In this document: one piece after another, positions 43,621 to 54,589 of the stretch | Position numbering within the stretch: position 1 is the stretch's first letter | How the letters are laid out: each line of letters begins with the position of its first letter | Source of the DNA: Diphasiastrum complanatum | Taxonomy: Eukaryota > Streptophyta > Lycopodiopsida > Lycopodiales > Lycopodiaceae | Reading direction: 5' to 3' | Length of the DNA: 58,000 nucleotides | NCBI GenBank assembly: GCA_029204225.1 | Contig: CM055112.1 | Coordinates: forward strand, 24,370,693 to 24,428,692 | Notes under the pieces: generated by a model | Told to the model about the DNA's origin: nothing | The model's database searches: none | Seen by the model: the letters and a program-made list of their open reading frames with translations, nothing else | Translations under genes and position numbers: made by a program

Positions 43621-44915
43621 CACTTTATTGAGTACCTTCTTATACATGAGTAAAACTTTTACTAACCAGAAAAAAAGTTTTAAAAAATTGTACATACTGG
43701 GAAAAACCTCACCATCCTACCACGAATTTCAGGGAAAATACGCCTCTTTTCAACCTTCATATATTTGCGTATCTGCAAAATCAAAAGTAAGCATCAAAGA
43801 ACAAAAGTTAGTCAGCAAAGCACTACGTTTCATAAACCACCAAAGTCATGTTCAGTCTTGCACTTGGGTACACACTAATGCTATCACCAAGCTTTAAAGT
43901 AACAAAAAGAGTAGGTTCATATTTATTACGGATCTGCTGGAATCCACTGATGGAACTCCAACAGGCTCACATAAATTTAGGTACTTGTGAGTAAAAGGAA
44001 ACATCAAAGAACAAAAGTTACCCAGGATAGCACTAAGCTTCATAAACCACTGAAGTCATATTTATTCAATAGCTGGCCCTTGAGTACCTACTGCATTATC
44101 TACAACATAAAAATGCTTCTCACATAAGAATACTATACAGCCGACTTACAGAGATAACAACAAAGAAACCGTAATTCACTTGGAAAAATCGGTACACACT
44201 TATGCCACTACAAGCTCTAAAGTAACTAGAAAAGTAAGCTCATAATTAATATGGAATTGCTAGAATGACCTGATGGAACTACAACAGATTTTAACAACTG
44301 TGGTCAATATGAATCTAGGGATTTTAGCACCTCAATCTACGTAATGTCAACACTCCTCTTAAGAGCAATTGATATAAACAACTAAATTCTACTTTCAACT
44401 GATCAATACAAAAACTTAAAAATACACACAACATAAACTCCAAGCTTCTCTCAAAAATGACCAAAGTTCTTTTCCAATAGAATTTACTACCCCCAGTCCC
44501 TCTAGAAAGGGTGTGCATGCAATTGTAATCCAAAAATGACAACCTTTGAACAGAACTTGGAAAGAGTCAGAACTATTGTTACAGACTATTGATATGCTCT
44601 TGACTTTAAAACAGGAATGCAATAAGTTGGGCCTGTCATGCCTCACTGTACCTGAACTAACTAGAATCCATCACATGAAATAGCTTACACAAATTCTCAA
44701 CAAAATCCAGCTTTATTCCTTCCATAAACATGCACCAAACCAAGTTACATTCCATAAGCATGAATGTCATTACTCATCACAAACATTGGAGCTGGCTGCT
44801 CATGTCTCCTCCCACAAGTTACAACCAAAGCTACATAGAAAGTGATCGGAGTGCCCATCTCTGGGCTCACATATCCACCCTCCTCAAGCACCCCTAAGCC
44901 CTAAAACTTCCTCAT
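43621..44915. other. Non-coding stretch with an old imperfect duplication
   Basis: No gene recognised. Two similar blocks occur twice in the same order. CATCAAAGAACAAAAGTTA...CATAAACCAC is at about 43792-43852 and 44003-44062. GGTACACAC...GATGGAACT.CAACAG is at about 43866-43964 and 44191-44288. The second pair is spread further apart by about 115 extra bases. Confidence 0.5.
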
Positions 44916-44954
44916 GTCAAACCGAAGGAAACCGCAAGTACCCACTTGCGGTCA

Positions 44955-45345
44955 GTTATGGACTCGGCTCATTACATTCGCCGCGTCCATTTACATTTAC
45001 AGTTACTTTACTTTATGCATAAGCAGGCCTTGGGCCCTTTTTTATTCATTAGTGACATTCAGACTATATGGTTGGCCTTTGGCCTTATTATTCATTATTA
45101 GGCCATTTGGACATATTACTGGAGAGTGGGGCCTTCTTGGAGGGCGCACTATTATCCCTCCCAGTTGGGCCCTAGCCACTGGAAGCTTCCTTTTAGGGCT
45201 TCCTCTTGGCTATAAGTAAGGAAACTGTGTCATTTGTCATTCAGCTGATGATATTGATCCCTCTCTTTCCTGCTTTCTAGGGTTAAGTCTTGCTTATGTG
45301 ATGCTTTCATAGCTTAATTGTAGATCAGCTGCTCTATTCGTAACT
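44955..45345 (+). repeat. 5' LTR of gypsy B
   Basis: 391 bases, GTTATGGACTCGG to TTCGTAACT. TATA-like CTATAAGTAAGG at about 45210. Shorter than the 3' LTR (50701-51117) by about 23 bases in the CT-rich zone near 45270, where repeated CTCTC words allow slippage or deletion. Confidence 0.95.
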
Positions 45346-46013
45346 TGGTATCAGAGCACTTTTCTGAGCACAATCTGGAATTTTTTCTTTGCTGCCTTGC
45401 CTTGCTCCTCCATCGCTGTTCCTACAGCTCCATTACCGTTTTGACAGCCCTGTTCCTTCCACTCCTTCCTGCCCAGCGTTCCCCCTGTTTTGTCCCCTCT
45501 TTTCTTTGCTGCCCAGCGCTCCTCCTCTTCCTTTCCATCGCTGTCCCTGCCTTCCGACCTATCACTTTCGTCTGATATTTTTCCAGTTTGCAGCCATCTT
45601 CCACAGTTAGTTCCCTGACTGTCCAGCGCCCATCCTCATCCAAAAACTACCCAATTCCGACATCATTTGCTATTCCAAACAGCTAAAATTCTTCAACCTG
45701 TAAATCGCTGCCTCAGCACTCCCAACTTGTCACTTTTGCCTTTTCTTTTTCTCCAATTCCAGCCATCTTTTACAGCTTATCAAAAGGTTGTCGCGCGCTC
45801 ATTCTCCACCACATTTTCAGGAATTCTGACTCCGTTTACTCTTTCAAATTCACATTGTATCCCTGGCTGTCCAGCGCATTTTTACAGCTTCTCCATTGTT
45901 CATTGCTGTCTGTTTTTTTTTCAGTTGTGATAATATTGGTTGTAATAGGCTAATTTGGGGTGACGACAAGAGTCCGCTCCCTCAAGTTTTCGTCTATTCC
46001 TTCCACTATCATT

Positions 46014-47763
46014 ATGGCACATTCACCTACCCCGAGTGAGACTACTCAGGAAACCTTATCCGATCAGTTTCGTCGCATGGATGCGACCCTTTCTGGCCTC
46101 GTTCTTCGCTTCGATTCAGTTATGACCGGCTTTGCTACTATGCAGTCACAGATTGATTCTTTACAGCCTCATGGTCCTGGTAAAGCTCATGTTTTTCCTA
46201 CATTTGGGACTCCCCCTCCATTTGGATTTCCATCTTCTTCTGCTAGTCAGCCTAGTGGTGGACCGTTCATTCCATCTAACCCACCTTCTGGTTTCTTTCC
46301 TCGCCCGCCCCTTCCTGAGCCACACTTTGCTCGAGACTTTCGTGATAGGGTACAGCTTGCTACCTATTCCGGTTCCTCCGACGGGAACTTATTAGAGAAT
46401 TGGTTTGCTAAGCTTGACACATATTTTCAGATTTACCCCAAGACTGATCCTCAAAAGATCCAGTTGGCTGCTTTACATTTAGATGGACGTGCCGCCACGT
46501 GGTGGCGAGTTTATAGAGTTGATCCTGATCGGGAAGGGCTCCATGTATGGCATACTTTTCGCCGTGACCTCCGCCATGCTATGATTGATCCTCAGTGGCT
46601 TGACCGCCAATGTGATACATTTCCGTAGTCTCACTCAGACTAGTGATCTTACTTCTTATACAAATCAATTTATGGAGCTTTCTTATCTTTTCACAGATCT
46701 ACAGCCCACTGAGCTTATTTCTCGTTACATTGCTGGGCTTCGTGGTGCTTTACGTTATGATGTTTCTTCCTTCCGTCCTACCACACTTGTTGAGGCGATG
46801 TCTCTTGCCAGTACTTTACAGCATAAGTACTCTGACACCCTTCCTTCCCGCTTCTCCCGACCCCGTCCTTCTGCTTCATCTTTTCCCGCTACGTTCACCC
46901 CTACACCGGCCCCTTCTGTTCCAGCTCTCTCCATTGCCCCTTCGCCTCCTCGTCCTCCGACTCCTCGACCTGCTTTTGTCCGACGTTACACGTCTGCAGA
47001 GTTCGCTGATCTTCAGCATAAGCGTCTTTGCTTTCAGTGTAAGAGTCCTGACCATCTTGCCCGTGATTGCTGCCAGCCTCTCCCTACTACTACTGCTGTT
47101 TTTTACCATGAGGGCACTACTCCAGATGATTCCGATATCTACATTCATATTTCTGATGAGCCTGACTTATCCTCTGAGCCTTCCCCTAATTTACTTCCTG
47201 CGACTTGCCATGCTCAGCTTGCCTATGCTACTTGGACAGGGCGTCCTGGTCCTCGCTCCATTCGGTTACGTGTGCGTATTACAGGTCGAGAGTATATTGC
47301 TTTAGTTGATACTGGTAGCACTCATTCTTTTATTAGCAGTTATATCACTAGTCGGATCCGTGCTTCACCTGTTCCTGCTTGCCAGCCTCTCACAGTTGAG
47401 GTTGCCAGTTCTCATTCTTTTCCTAGTTCTCAGATGTTTCAGCGTTTACCATACCGCATTGGAGATTTCTCTAGACAGGCAGATCTTTACATTATCCCTC
47501 TGGAGCGTTATGATCTTATCCTTGGTGCTGATTGGTTTGCATCTCTTGGAGCCGTTACACTGGACTTGACACAACAGACATTGACATTTGTACATGATGC
47601 AGTTACACACTCACTTGTTGGCATCGATTCTCAGGGAGACTTCCAGTTGATTACTGGGAAGCAGTTTATTCGCAGCCTGCCGAAGGCTCATTGTGCTGCC
47701 TTATTATGTGTTCAGCGGGCAATACCAGTTCCTCCAGTTTTTACACCAGCAGCTGTTCCTTAG
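46014..47763 (+). pseudogene. gag: Gypsy B gag-protease with one frameshift
   Basis: Likely start at 46014 (MAHSPTPSETTQETLSDQFR). Capsid part: RVQLATYSGSSDGNLLENWF, KIQLAALHLDGRAATWWRVY. A frameshift near 46600-46620 separates this from the second frame (LTSYTNQFMELSYLFTDLQP ... GLRGALRYDV). That frame holds the CCHC knuckle CFQCKSPDHLARDC (47032-47073) and the protease (YIALVDTGSTHSFIS at 47293-47337, with YDLILGADWF). It stops with TAG at 47761, in frame with RT. Confidence 0.92.
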
Positions 47764-50654
47764 CTGATTTCTGACTTATTACATCAGTATGCTTTTGTCT
47801 TTTCAGAACCTACGACGCTACCACCATTACGTGACGTGAACCATCATATTGATTTGCGTCCTGGTTCTGCTCCTCCCTCCCGTCCCCCTTATCGTATGTC
47901 TCGATCTGAGCGTGATGAGCTTGCGCTCCATATTACTGCCTTGTTAGATCAGGGTCTCATTGTTCCTAGTCACAACCCTTTTGGTGCTCCTGTTCTCCTT
48001 ATTAATAAGAAAGATGGTACCAAACGCCTTTGTATTGATTACCGTGCTTTAAATAAGTTGACTATTCGTAATCAGTACCCTAGTCCACACATGGATGACC
48101 TCTTTGACCAGCTCAGTACCTCTAAAATCTTTTCCAAGATAGACCTTCGTTCTGGATATTACCAAATCAGGATGCACCCTTCTGACGAACATAAGACTGC
48201 TTTCCGTACTCATCTTGGTTTATATGAATTTCGTGAGCTTCCTTTTGGTGTTACTAATGGCCCTCCTACGTTCCAGAATGTGATGAATAACGTCTTACGT
48301 CCGCTTCTTGGTCATTGTGTCTTGGTTTATTTTGATGATATTCTTATTTTTAGTCAATCTCTTGCTGAGCATGTTGCCCATCTTTCCTCGGTTTTTCAGT
48401 TACTTGTACACCACCAGTTATTTGCTAAATTGTCTAAATGTTCTTTTGTTGTTTCTGAGATCGAGTTTCTTGGTTTTCTTATTTGTAATGGTCACATTCG
48501 TCTGAACCCTCATAAGGTTCAGGCCATCCAGGATTGGCCTATACCTACTGATATTCATCATGTTCGTATGTTTCTTGGGTTAGCCACTCACCTTCGTCGT
48601 CCAGTTCCTCATTTTGCCACTATCGCAGCTCCTCTTCATGCACTTTTGAAGAAGTCTAGTACTTTTCTGTGGACTCCTGATTGTCAGACAGCGTTTGATA
48701 CTCTTCGTCGTGCTGTTGTTGATGCTGCCGTTATGTGTTTACCACAGTTTGATCAAAAGTTTCTTGTTGAGACTGATGCTAGTAATGTTGCTTTGGGTGC
48801 TTTACTTCGCCAGTCACAATGTATTATTGCTTATGAGTCGCGTCGTCTTCGCTGTTATGAGCAACGTTATTCTGTGCATGAGAAAGAGCTTCTTGCTATT
48901 ATCTATGCTCTTAAGAAGTGGCGTCATTATTTGTATCGAGTCCCATTTGACATTATTACTGATCACCAGTCTTTACGTTATCTGTTTTCTCAACCTGACC
49001 TTAGTGATTGTCAATTTCGTTGGTTGCAGTTTTTACAGTCTTTTAGTTTTTCCATATTGTATTGTCCTGGTCGTGCTAACACTGTTGTTGATGCATTATC
49101 TCGTCTTCCAGCTTTGTTGAATACACTCGTTTCTACTATTCCGCCATGGTTTGATGACCTACCTGCAGCATACCTTACATGTTCTGATTTTCGTGATGTT
49201 TATAGTTCTGCCCCACCTGTTTCGTCCCGTCCTCATCAGGTTTACTCCATTGTTGACAACCGTCTTTATCGTTATGATTCTCTTTGTATCCCTAGTTCTT
49301 TGGGTATCCGTTCCTAGTTGTTGTCGGATGCTCATTCCTCTCCTGTTGGGGGTCACTTTGGTTTTCAGAAGTCTTATGCTCGTCTCAAAGACCATTTCTA
49401 TTGGCCCTCTCTTCGATCTGAGCTTGCTGTACTTATTCGTACCTGCCCTTTTTGTCTTCTTAATAAGTACTCCCGTGCTAAATCTGCTGGTTTGCTCCAG
49501 AGTTGGCCTATTCCTCATCGCCAGTGGACTGATATATCTATGGACTTTATTCTTGGCCTTCCCCATACCCAGCGTGGTCACGATTCATGTATGGTGGTAG
49601 TTGACAGGTTCTCGAAACAGGCACATTTTATCCCAGTTCGCAGTACTATCACAGCAGAGCAGTGTGCACGTTTGTTCCTATCAGAGATTTTCCGCCTGCA
49701 TGGATTTCCTCGTACTATCCTTTTTGATCGGGATAGTAAGTTACATCTATATTCTGGACAGAGCTTATGCGTATTTTGGATGTTCAGCTTTTTATGGGTT
49801 CTGCTTATCATTCTACTTCTGATGGGCAGTCTGAGGTCCTTAACAGGATCCTTGAGGATTATTTACGCCATTTTGTTACTCCTTCAAGGAAGGATTGGAA
49901 TCAGCATTTATGTTTAGCAGAGTATAGCTATAATAGCTCTGTTCGTACCAGCACAGGTGTCTCTCCATTTTTATTATCTCATGGCTATGCACCTCTTTTA
50001 CCTGGCATTCCTCTTCCTCCTGAGGATACACCTGTTACACTTGCATCTTTTCTATCAGGTGCTCGAGAGCTTATTACTCGGGCCAATTCTCATTTACAGC
50101 ATGTTCAGCAGCGTTATCAGACCTCAGTTGATCGTCACCGCCGCCATGTTGAGTTTCAACTTGGAGATATGGTTTATCTACGCTTACGGTTTGCACGTCA
50201 TCATTTTGTCCATAGCCATGCTTCTACTGAGAAGCTTGCACCACGTTATTATGGGCCTTATCGCATTGTGTAGGTTCTTAGTCCAGTTACATATCGCTTA
50301 CAACTTCCTGCTTCCACACGCGCCTGTGATGTATTCCATGTCAGTTTATTACGTGCTGCTATTGAGGATGACGCTCCTTGTGATGCTGAGTTTCCTACTG
50401 CTCCAGAGTTATTTCCATTTTTACCTGCTGCTATATTACAGGTCCGTCTATACCATAGTCGACGCCGCCGGCAGATTCAATTTTTGGTCCAGTGGGATGG
50501 TCGTCCTATTGAGGAGGCTACATGGGAGCCTATTGATGTGTTTTATCATACACCATTACTTGCGGATCAGGCTCGTGCTCTTGCTGCACTTGTTGATTCC
50601 TCTACATCAGATGTTCCTCTAGATGTTGATGCACCAGGGCTTGCTGCTACTTGA
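47764..50654 (+). pseudogene. pol: Gypsy B pol: RT, RNase H, integrase, chromodomain (broken)
   Basis: RT (47836-48540; DYRALNKLTIRNQYPS, LPFGVTNGPPTF, VYFDDILIFS), RNase H (48760-49120; ETDASNVALGAL, HEKELLAI, TDHQSLRYLF), integrase zinc region (49330-49480; HSSPVGGHFG ... CPFCLLNKY) and core (49540-49950; MDFILGLP, LFDRDSK, STSDGQSEVLN). The tail (GDMVYLRLRFARH) is followed by a chromodomain at 50465-50535 (QIQFLVQWDGRPIEEATWEP). Breaks: TAG at 49315, where copy A has Gln; one T lost at about 49742, where copy A is intact; TAG at 50271. The end is TGA at 50652. Confidence 0.93.
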
Positions 50655-50700
50655 TCCGGTTATCTTTTCGGCAGTTGGGTCTTTTTTTGTGTCGGGGAGA

Positions 50701-51117
50701 GTTATGGACTCGGCTCATTACATTCGCCGTGTCCATTTACATTTACAGTTACTTTACTTTATGCATAAGCGGGCCTTGGGCCCTTTTTTATTCATTAGTG
50801 ACATTCAGACTATATGGTTGGCCTTTGGCCTTATTATTCATTATTAGGCCATTTGGACATATTACTGGAGAGTGGGGGCCTTCTTGGAGGGCGCACTATT
50901 ATCCCTCCCAGTTGGGCCCTAGCCATTGGAAGCTTCCTTTTAGGGCTTCCTCTTGGCTATAAGTAGGGAAACTGTGTCATTTGTCATTCAGCTGATGATA
51001 TTGATCTCTCTCTTCAGCCTCCTTAATCTCTCTCTTTCCTGCTTTCTAGGGTTAAGTCTTGCTTATGTGATGCTTTCATAGCTTAATTGTAGATCAGTTG
51101 TGGCTCTATTCGTAACT
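50701..51117 (+). repeat. 3' LTR of gypsy B
   Basis: 417 bases starting GTTATGGACTCGG right after the polypurine tract and ending CGTAACT, with two further bases (CA) before the duplicated GTCA. TATA-like CTATAAGTAGGG at about 50957. Confidence 0.95.
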
Positions 51118-51123
51118 CAGTCA

Positions 51124-51847
51124 ACTAGCGAAGACCGAAGGCTACCGAAGGAGCCTCACATACTGCCTGAAAACGGTTTCAAAGTTCAAGGCAACGAACC
51201 GAAACTAAAACCAAAGGAAACTGCAAGTCAACACTTGCGGTCCACATACGAAGACCAAGGCAACAGACCAAAGCCGAAGCGTAAGAGTCCAGCCTACGGT
51301 CCAATGCGAAGTGAGCCGAAAGCAACCGCCAAGCTGGAGCTTGCGGTCACCTACGAAGCAAACACAAAGCAGTCCACGAAGGAAGCCGACCGAAGGCCAC
51401 CGCAAAGTCAACCATTACAGTTCACGATGGTTCTGTCCTCTCGAAGAGACGAACCGTCCGAGCACTGCAGAAGCCCCTGCTACAGTCTGTCTGCGGTTGC
51501 TTGCCAAAGGCCTCACGTTCCGAAGAACCTTCACGACCGCAGAGACAGCTCAAGGGAATGATTGCAGTCACATATGACTCACAGACGGCTGCAAAAAGAG
51601 GCGCATCTTCACGACCAGAAGTACCAGGGAAGATCAACGAAGTACGAGCATGGAGAACGGACTCCACGGACGACGACGACGCACAACTGGAAGCCGTTAG
51701 AACGAGCTTAACCAGTTTCTTGTAATCAAATGATTAGCATGAACCCCCTTTTCTCTGTTCTTATATAAACGAGATGAACGAGAGAGATGAGTTGGTTGTT
51801 TTGATGTGTCAGTGTTAGTCATGCAGTAGCAGACACACATTGTCACA
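51124..51847 (+). repeat. 5' LTR of the copia element (main part)
   Basis: Matches 53913-54589. It contains several degenerate modules of the form CCGAAGGAAACCGCAAGT...ACTTGCGGTCCACATACGAAGACC, a TATA box TATATAAAC at 51762-51770, and ends ATTGTCACA. The first part of this LTR lies left of gypsy B (44916-44954). Confidence 0.85.
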
Positions 51848-52101
51848 GATAGAATTAGCAATAGCTAGTTCCTCGTAAGAGAGAATACCTCTCTTGCGTC
51901 AACGCGCTGATCCGGGAAACAGACAACGCTTGAAATATGGAAAAAAAATAGAGTTGCGACATTCTGTCTATGGTGTGTAATCTGTGAATGATTTTGATGC
52001 TTGCTTATAGTCTCAACCTAAGAGGGAGTCAATGCGAAGAGGAGATCAGAACCAGCAGAGAGAGGGAGATCAAGAAGGAAGATCGAAAGGCAGGAGAAGA
52101 A

Positions 52102-53597
52102 GACCTGCGTCAGATGCAAACGTGACGGCCACATTACGGATAAATGTTGGCTGAATCCGAAGATCGAGTCTGTACACTGTCACAAGAAGGGTCATGTTGC
52201 CATGGATTGTTATCAGAATCCAAGGAACAAGAAGGCAGAAGGAAGGAAGGAGAGCTCCAACGGCTCATCATACGTGGAGGAGCCAGAATCCTCAAAGATG
52301 GGTGAAGAACGAGCCAATCGCAATCCATCCGCCTATCTATGTACAGATGTATGTGCTACATCACAAGCCGATGTTCAGGAAGTTGTTCTTTACTCACATT
52401 TTGTGCTACGTCACATTTTGTGAAAACGAGACACATGATAGTTGACTTTCAACAGACAGAATCCTCCGGATACATCATTCTGGGAGATGGATCACGACAC
52501 AAAGTGAGCGGAACTGGAGTGCTATGGCCGAACACCAATGGCAGAGATAGAAGGCTAGACGACGTCCTGTACGTGCCTACATTATAGAAAAATCTACTAT
52601 CTGTTGCAAGGATAGCAAATGCAGGCATGCGTGTGACATTCACGGATGAAGCATGCAACGTGGTTGATGCTAGCACCAGTACCCTCATCATGCAAGGCAA
52701 ACGGAAAGGCAACCTGTATGATCTGAAGATACGCCTACCTACAAAGCAAGCTCATCAAATCCATGAGCCTATGGACGTTCGATGGCATAGGAGACTATGT
52801 CATATATGAACATGTTGGCGCTGTACAAAGCCAGCCAACATGGCGTATTCACAGGTGTTAGCATCAAAGATGCAACCAGTCAAACATCCTGCGATGCATG
52901 CCACAAAGGCAAGATGTCCCGTACCCCCTTACAAAGGACTCCTTCTGAGCGACAGAGCTGCTGGAGTTGATACACTCGGACATCTGCGACCCTTTGATGT
53001 GGTTTCTGTAGGAGGCTCACGATACTACATCACCTTTATCGATGATTTTAGTGAGTTTGTTGTCGTCTACTTCATCCACAAAAATCAGAAGCTCTTGATA
53101 AATTTACTAAATATGTAAATTGGGCTGAGAAGTGGGCCAATAAGAAAGTCAAGCAGATACGAACAGATAGAGGTGGAGAATACATCTCCAACCGATTTGC
53201 TGATTTTTGTAGCAGTCGCGGAATCCTTCACAAGAAGACTGCAGCATACACACCACAACACAATGGTGTAGTTGAGAGGAAGAACAGGACTCTCATGACC
53301 TGGCTCAAATAGTTCCTAGATGGACTGGGAGAGAGCACCAACAAACCACTGACGTTGTACATGGAAAACACTTTTGCTATACATCTGACAAAGGATCCTG
53401 TGTTTCATTCAAGAACGAAGCACATTGCGATCAAGTATTATTTGATCAAAGACATGGTTGAGAAGGATGAGCTAAGACTATGTTCATTCTAACCAAGCAA
53501 ATGATTGCTGATATATTCCCAAAACCCTTAGATAAGGGATTGTTTGAAAGGCAAAGAGCCAGCTTAGGAATCATAAGACTACCACTCTTTGAGAGGG
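52102..53597 (+). pseudogene. Copia gag-protease-integrase remnant with RNase H end, RT deleted
   Basis: The gag zinc knuckle is at about 52102-52150 (CVRCKRDGHITDKC), and a second knuckle has its first Cys changed to Ser (52160-52210). Protease: ATSHFVKTRHMIVDF, with the catalytic DSG preceding it lost, then SGYIILGDGS and LDDVLYVPTL. Integrase: WHRRLCHI...CDACHKGKM, then SRYYITFIDDFSEFVV, RTDRGGEYIS and TPQHNGVVERKNRTL. At about 53310 the sequence jumps to the RNase H end (IHLTKDPVFHSRTKHI, TKQMIADIFPKPLDKG). More than 2 kb, including all of RT, is missing. Multiple frame breaks. Confidence 0.88.
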
Positions 53598-54589
53598 CGT
53601 TGAAGAAACATGAAGTTTCTACCCACAAAGCATTGCTAGCTTATGAACCGAAACCTGCAGAAATACACGTAAAGAGCCAACAGGCCTTACTTGCAGAAAT
53701 ACACAGGAACTGCCCACAGGCAGAAACCGTAAACAACCGCAACCGCAATGCAAACGGCTTTAACGAAAGCCACCGCAAGCAACCGCTAAGTCTTGCCAAC
53801 GATTCCAACAAAGGCAACAAAGGCCACCGAAGGGAACTGCAAAGCAAAGCATACGGTCCATTACGAAGCCAAGGCAAACCGAAGGAAACCGTCAAGTACC
53901 CACTTGCGGTCAACTAGCGAAGACCGAAGGCTACCGAAGGAGCCTCACATACAGCCTGAAAACGGTTTCAAAGTTCAAGGCAACGAACCAAAACCAAAAC
54001 CGAAGGAAACCACAAGTCAAACTTACGGTCCACATAAAAAGACCAAGGCAACAGACCGAAGCCAAAGCGTAAGAGTCCAGCCTACGGTCCAATGCGGAGT
54101 GACCCGAAAGCAACCGCCCCCACAAAGGAAGCCGACCGAAGGCCACCGCAAAGTCAACCATTCGGTTCACAACGGTTCTCTCCTCTCGAAGAGACGAACC
54201 GCCTGAGCACCGCCGAAGCCCCTGCTACGGTCTGTCTGCGGTTGCTTGCCAAAGGCATCACGTTCCGAAGAACCTTCACGACCGCAGAGACACTGCAAGG
54301 AAACGATTGCGGTCACATATGACTCACACGCGGCTGCAAAAAGCGCATCTTCACGACCCAAAGTACCAGGGAAGATCAACGAAGTACGAGCATGGAGAAC
54401 GGACTCCACGGACGACGACGACGCACAACTGGAAGCCGTTAGAACGAGCTTAACCAGTTTCTTGTAATCAAATGATTAGCATAAACCCCCTTTTCTCTGT
54501 TCCTATATAAACGGGATGAACGAGAGAGATGAGTTGGTTGTTTTGATGCGTCAGTGTTAGTCATGCAGTAGCAGACACACATTGTCACA
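53598..54589 (+). repeat. 3' LTR of the copia element, with the empty gypsy B target
   Basis: Starts TTGAAGAAACATG soon after the RNase H frame and ends ATTGTCACA. TATA box TATATAAAC at 54504-54512. Position 53909-53912 (GTCA) is the unfilled counterpart of the gypsy B insertion. The left limit is inferred from the usual TG start next to a purine-rich tract; only 53872 onward has a counterpart in the 5' LTR. Confidence 0.75.

Larger units (their letters stand above)
44955..51119 (+). mobile_element. Ty3/gypsy chromovirus B, full length, inserted in a copia LTR
   Basis: The 5' LTR is 44955-45345, the primer site 45346-45357 (TGGTATCAGAGC), then gag-protease, pol with chromodomain, the polypurine tract CGGGGAGA (50693-50700), and the 3' LTR 50701-51117/51119. 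A duplicated GTCA lies at 44951-44954 and 51120-51123. The uninterrupted target survives in the copia 3' LTR at 53909-53912. Same family as copy A. Confidence 0.95.
44916..54589 (+). mobile_element. Ty1/copia element, internally deleted, with gypsy B nested in its 5' LTR
   Basis: The 5' LTR is 44916-44954 plus 51124-51847, the internal region 51848 to about 53597, and the 3' LTR about 53598-54589. The internal region keeps a zinc-knuckle gag piece, a protease remnant, the front of integrase and the end of RNase H, in copia order (integrase before RT). RT itself is deleted. The left edge of the 5' LTR is either truncated by about 280 bases relative to the 3' LTR, or the 3' LTR starts nearer 53872. 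Confidence 0.85.

Noticed and set aside
46132-47569. Leu-rich frames over the gag of gypsy B resembling membrane proteins
   Set aside because: Out-of-phase reading of the gag-protease gene, which has a CCHC knuckle and a protease in the true frame.
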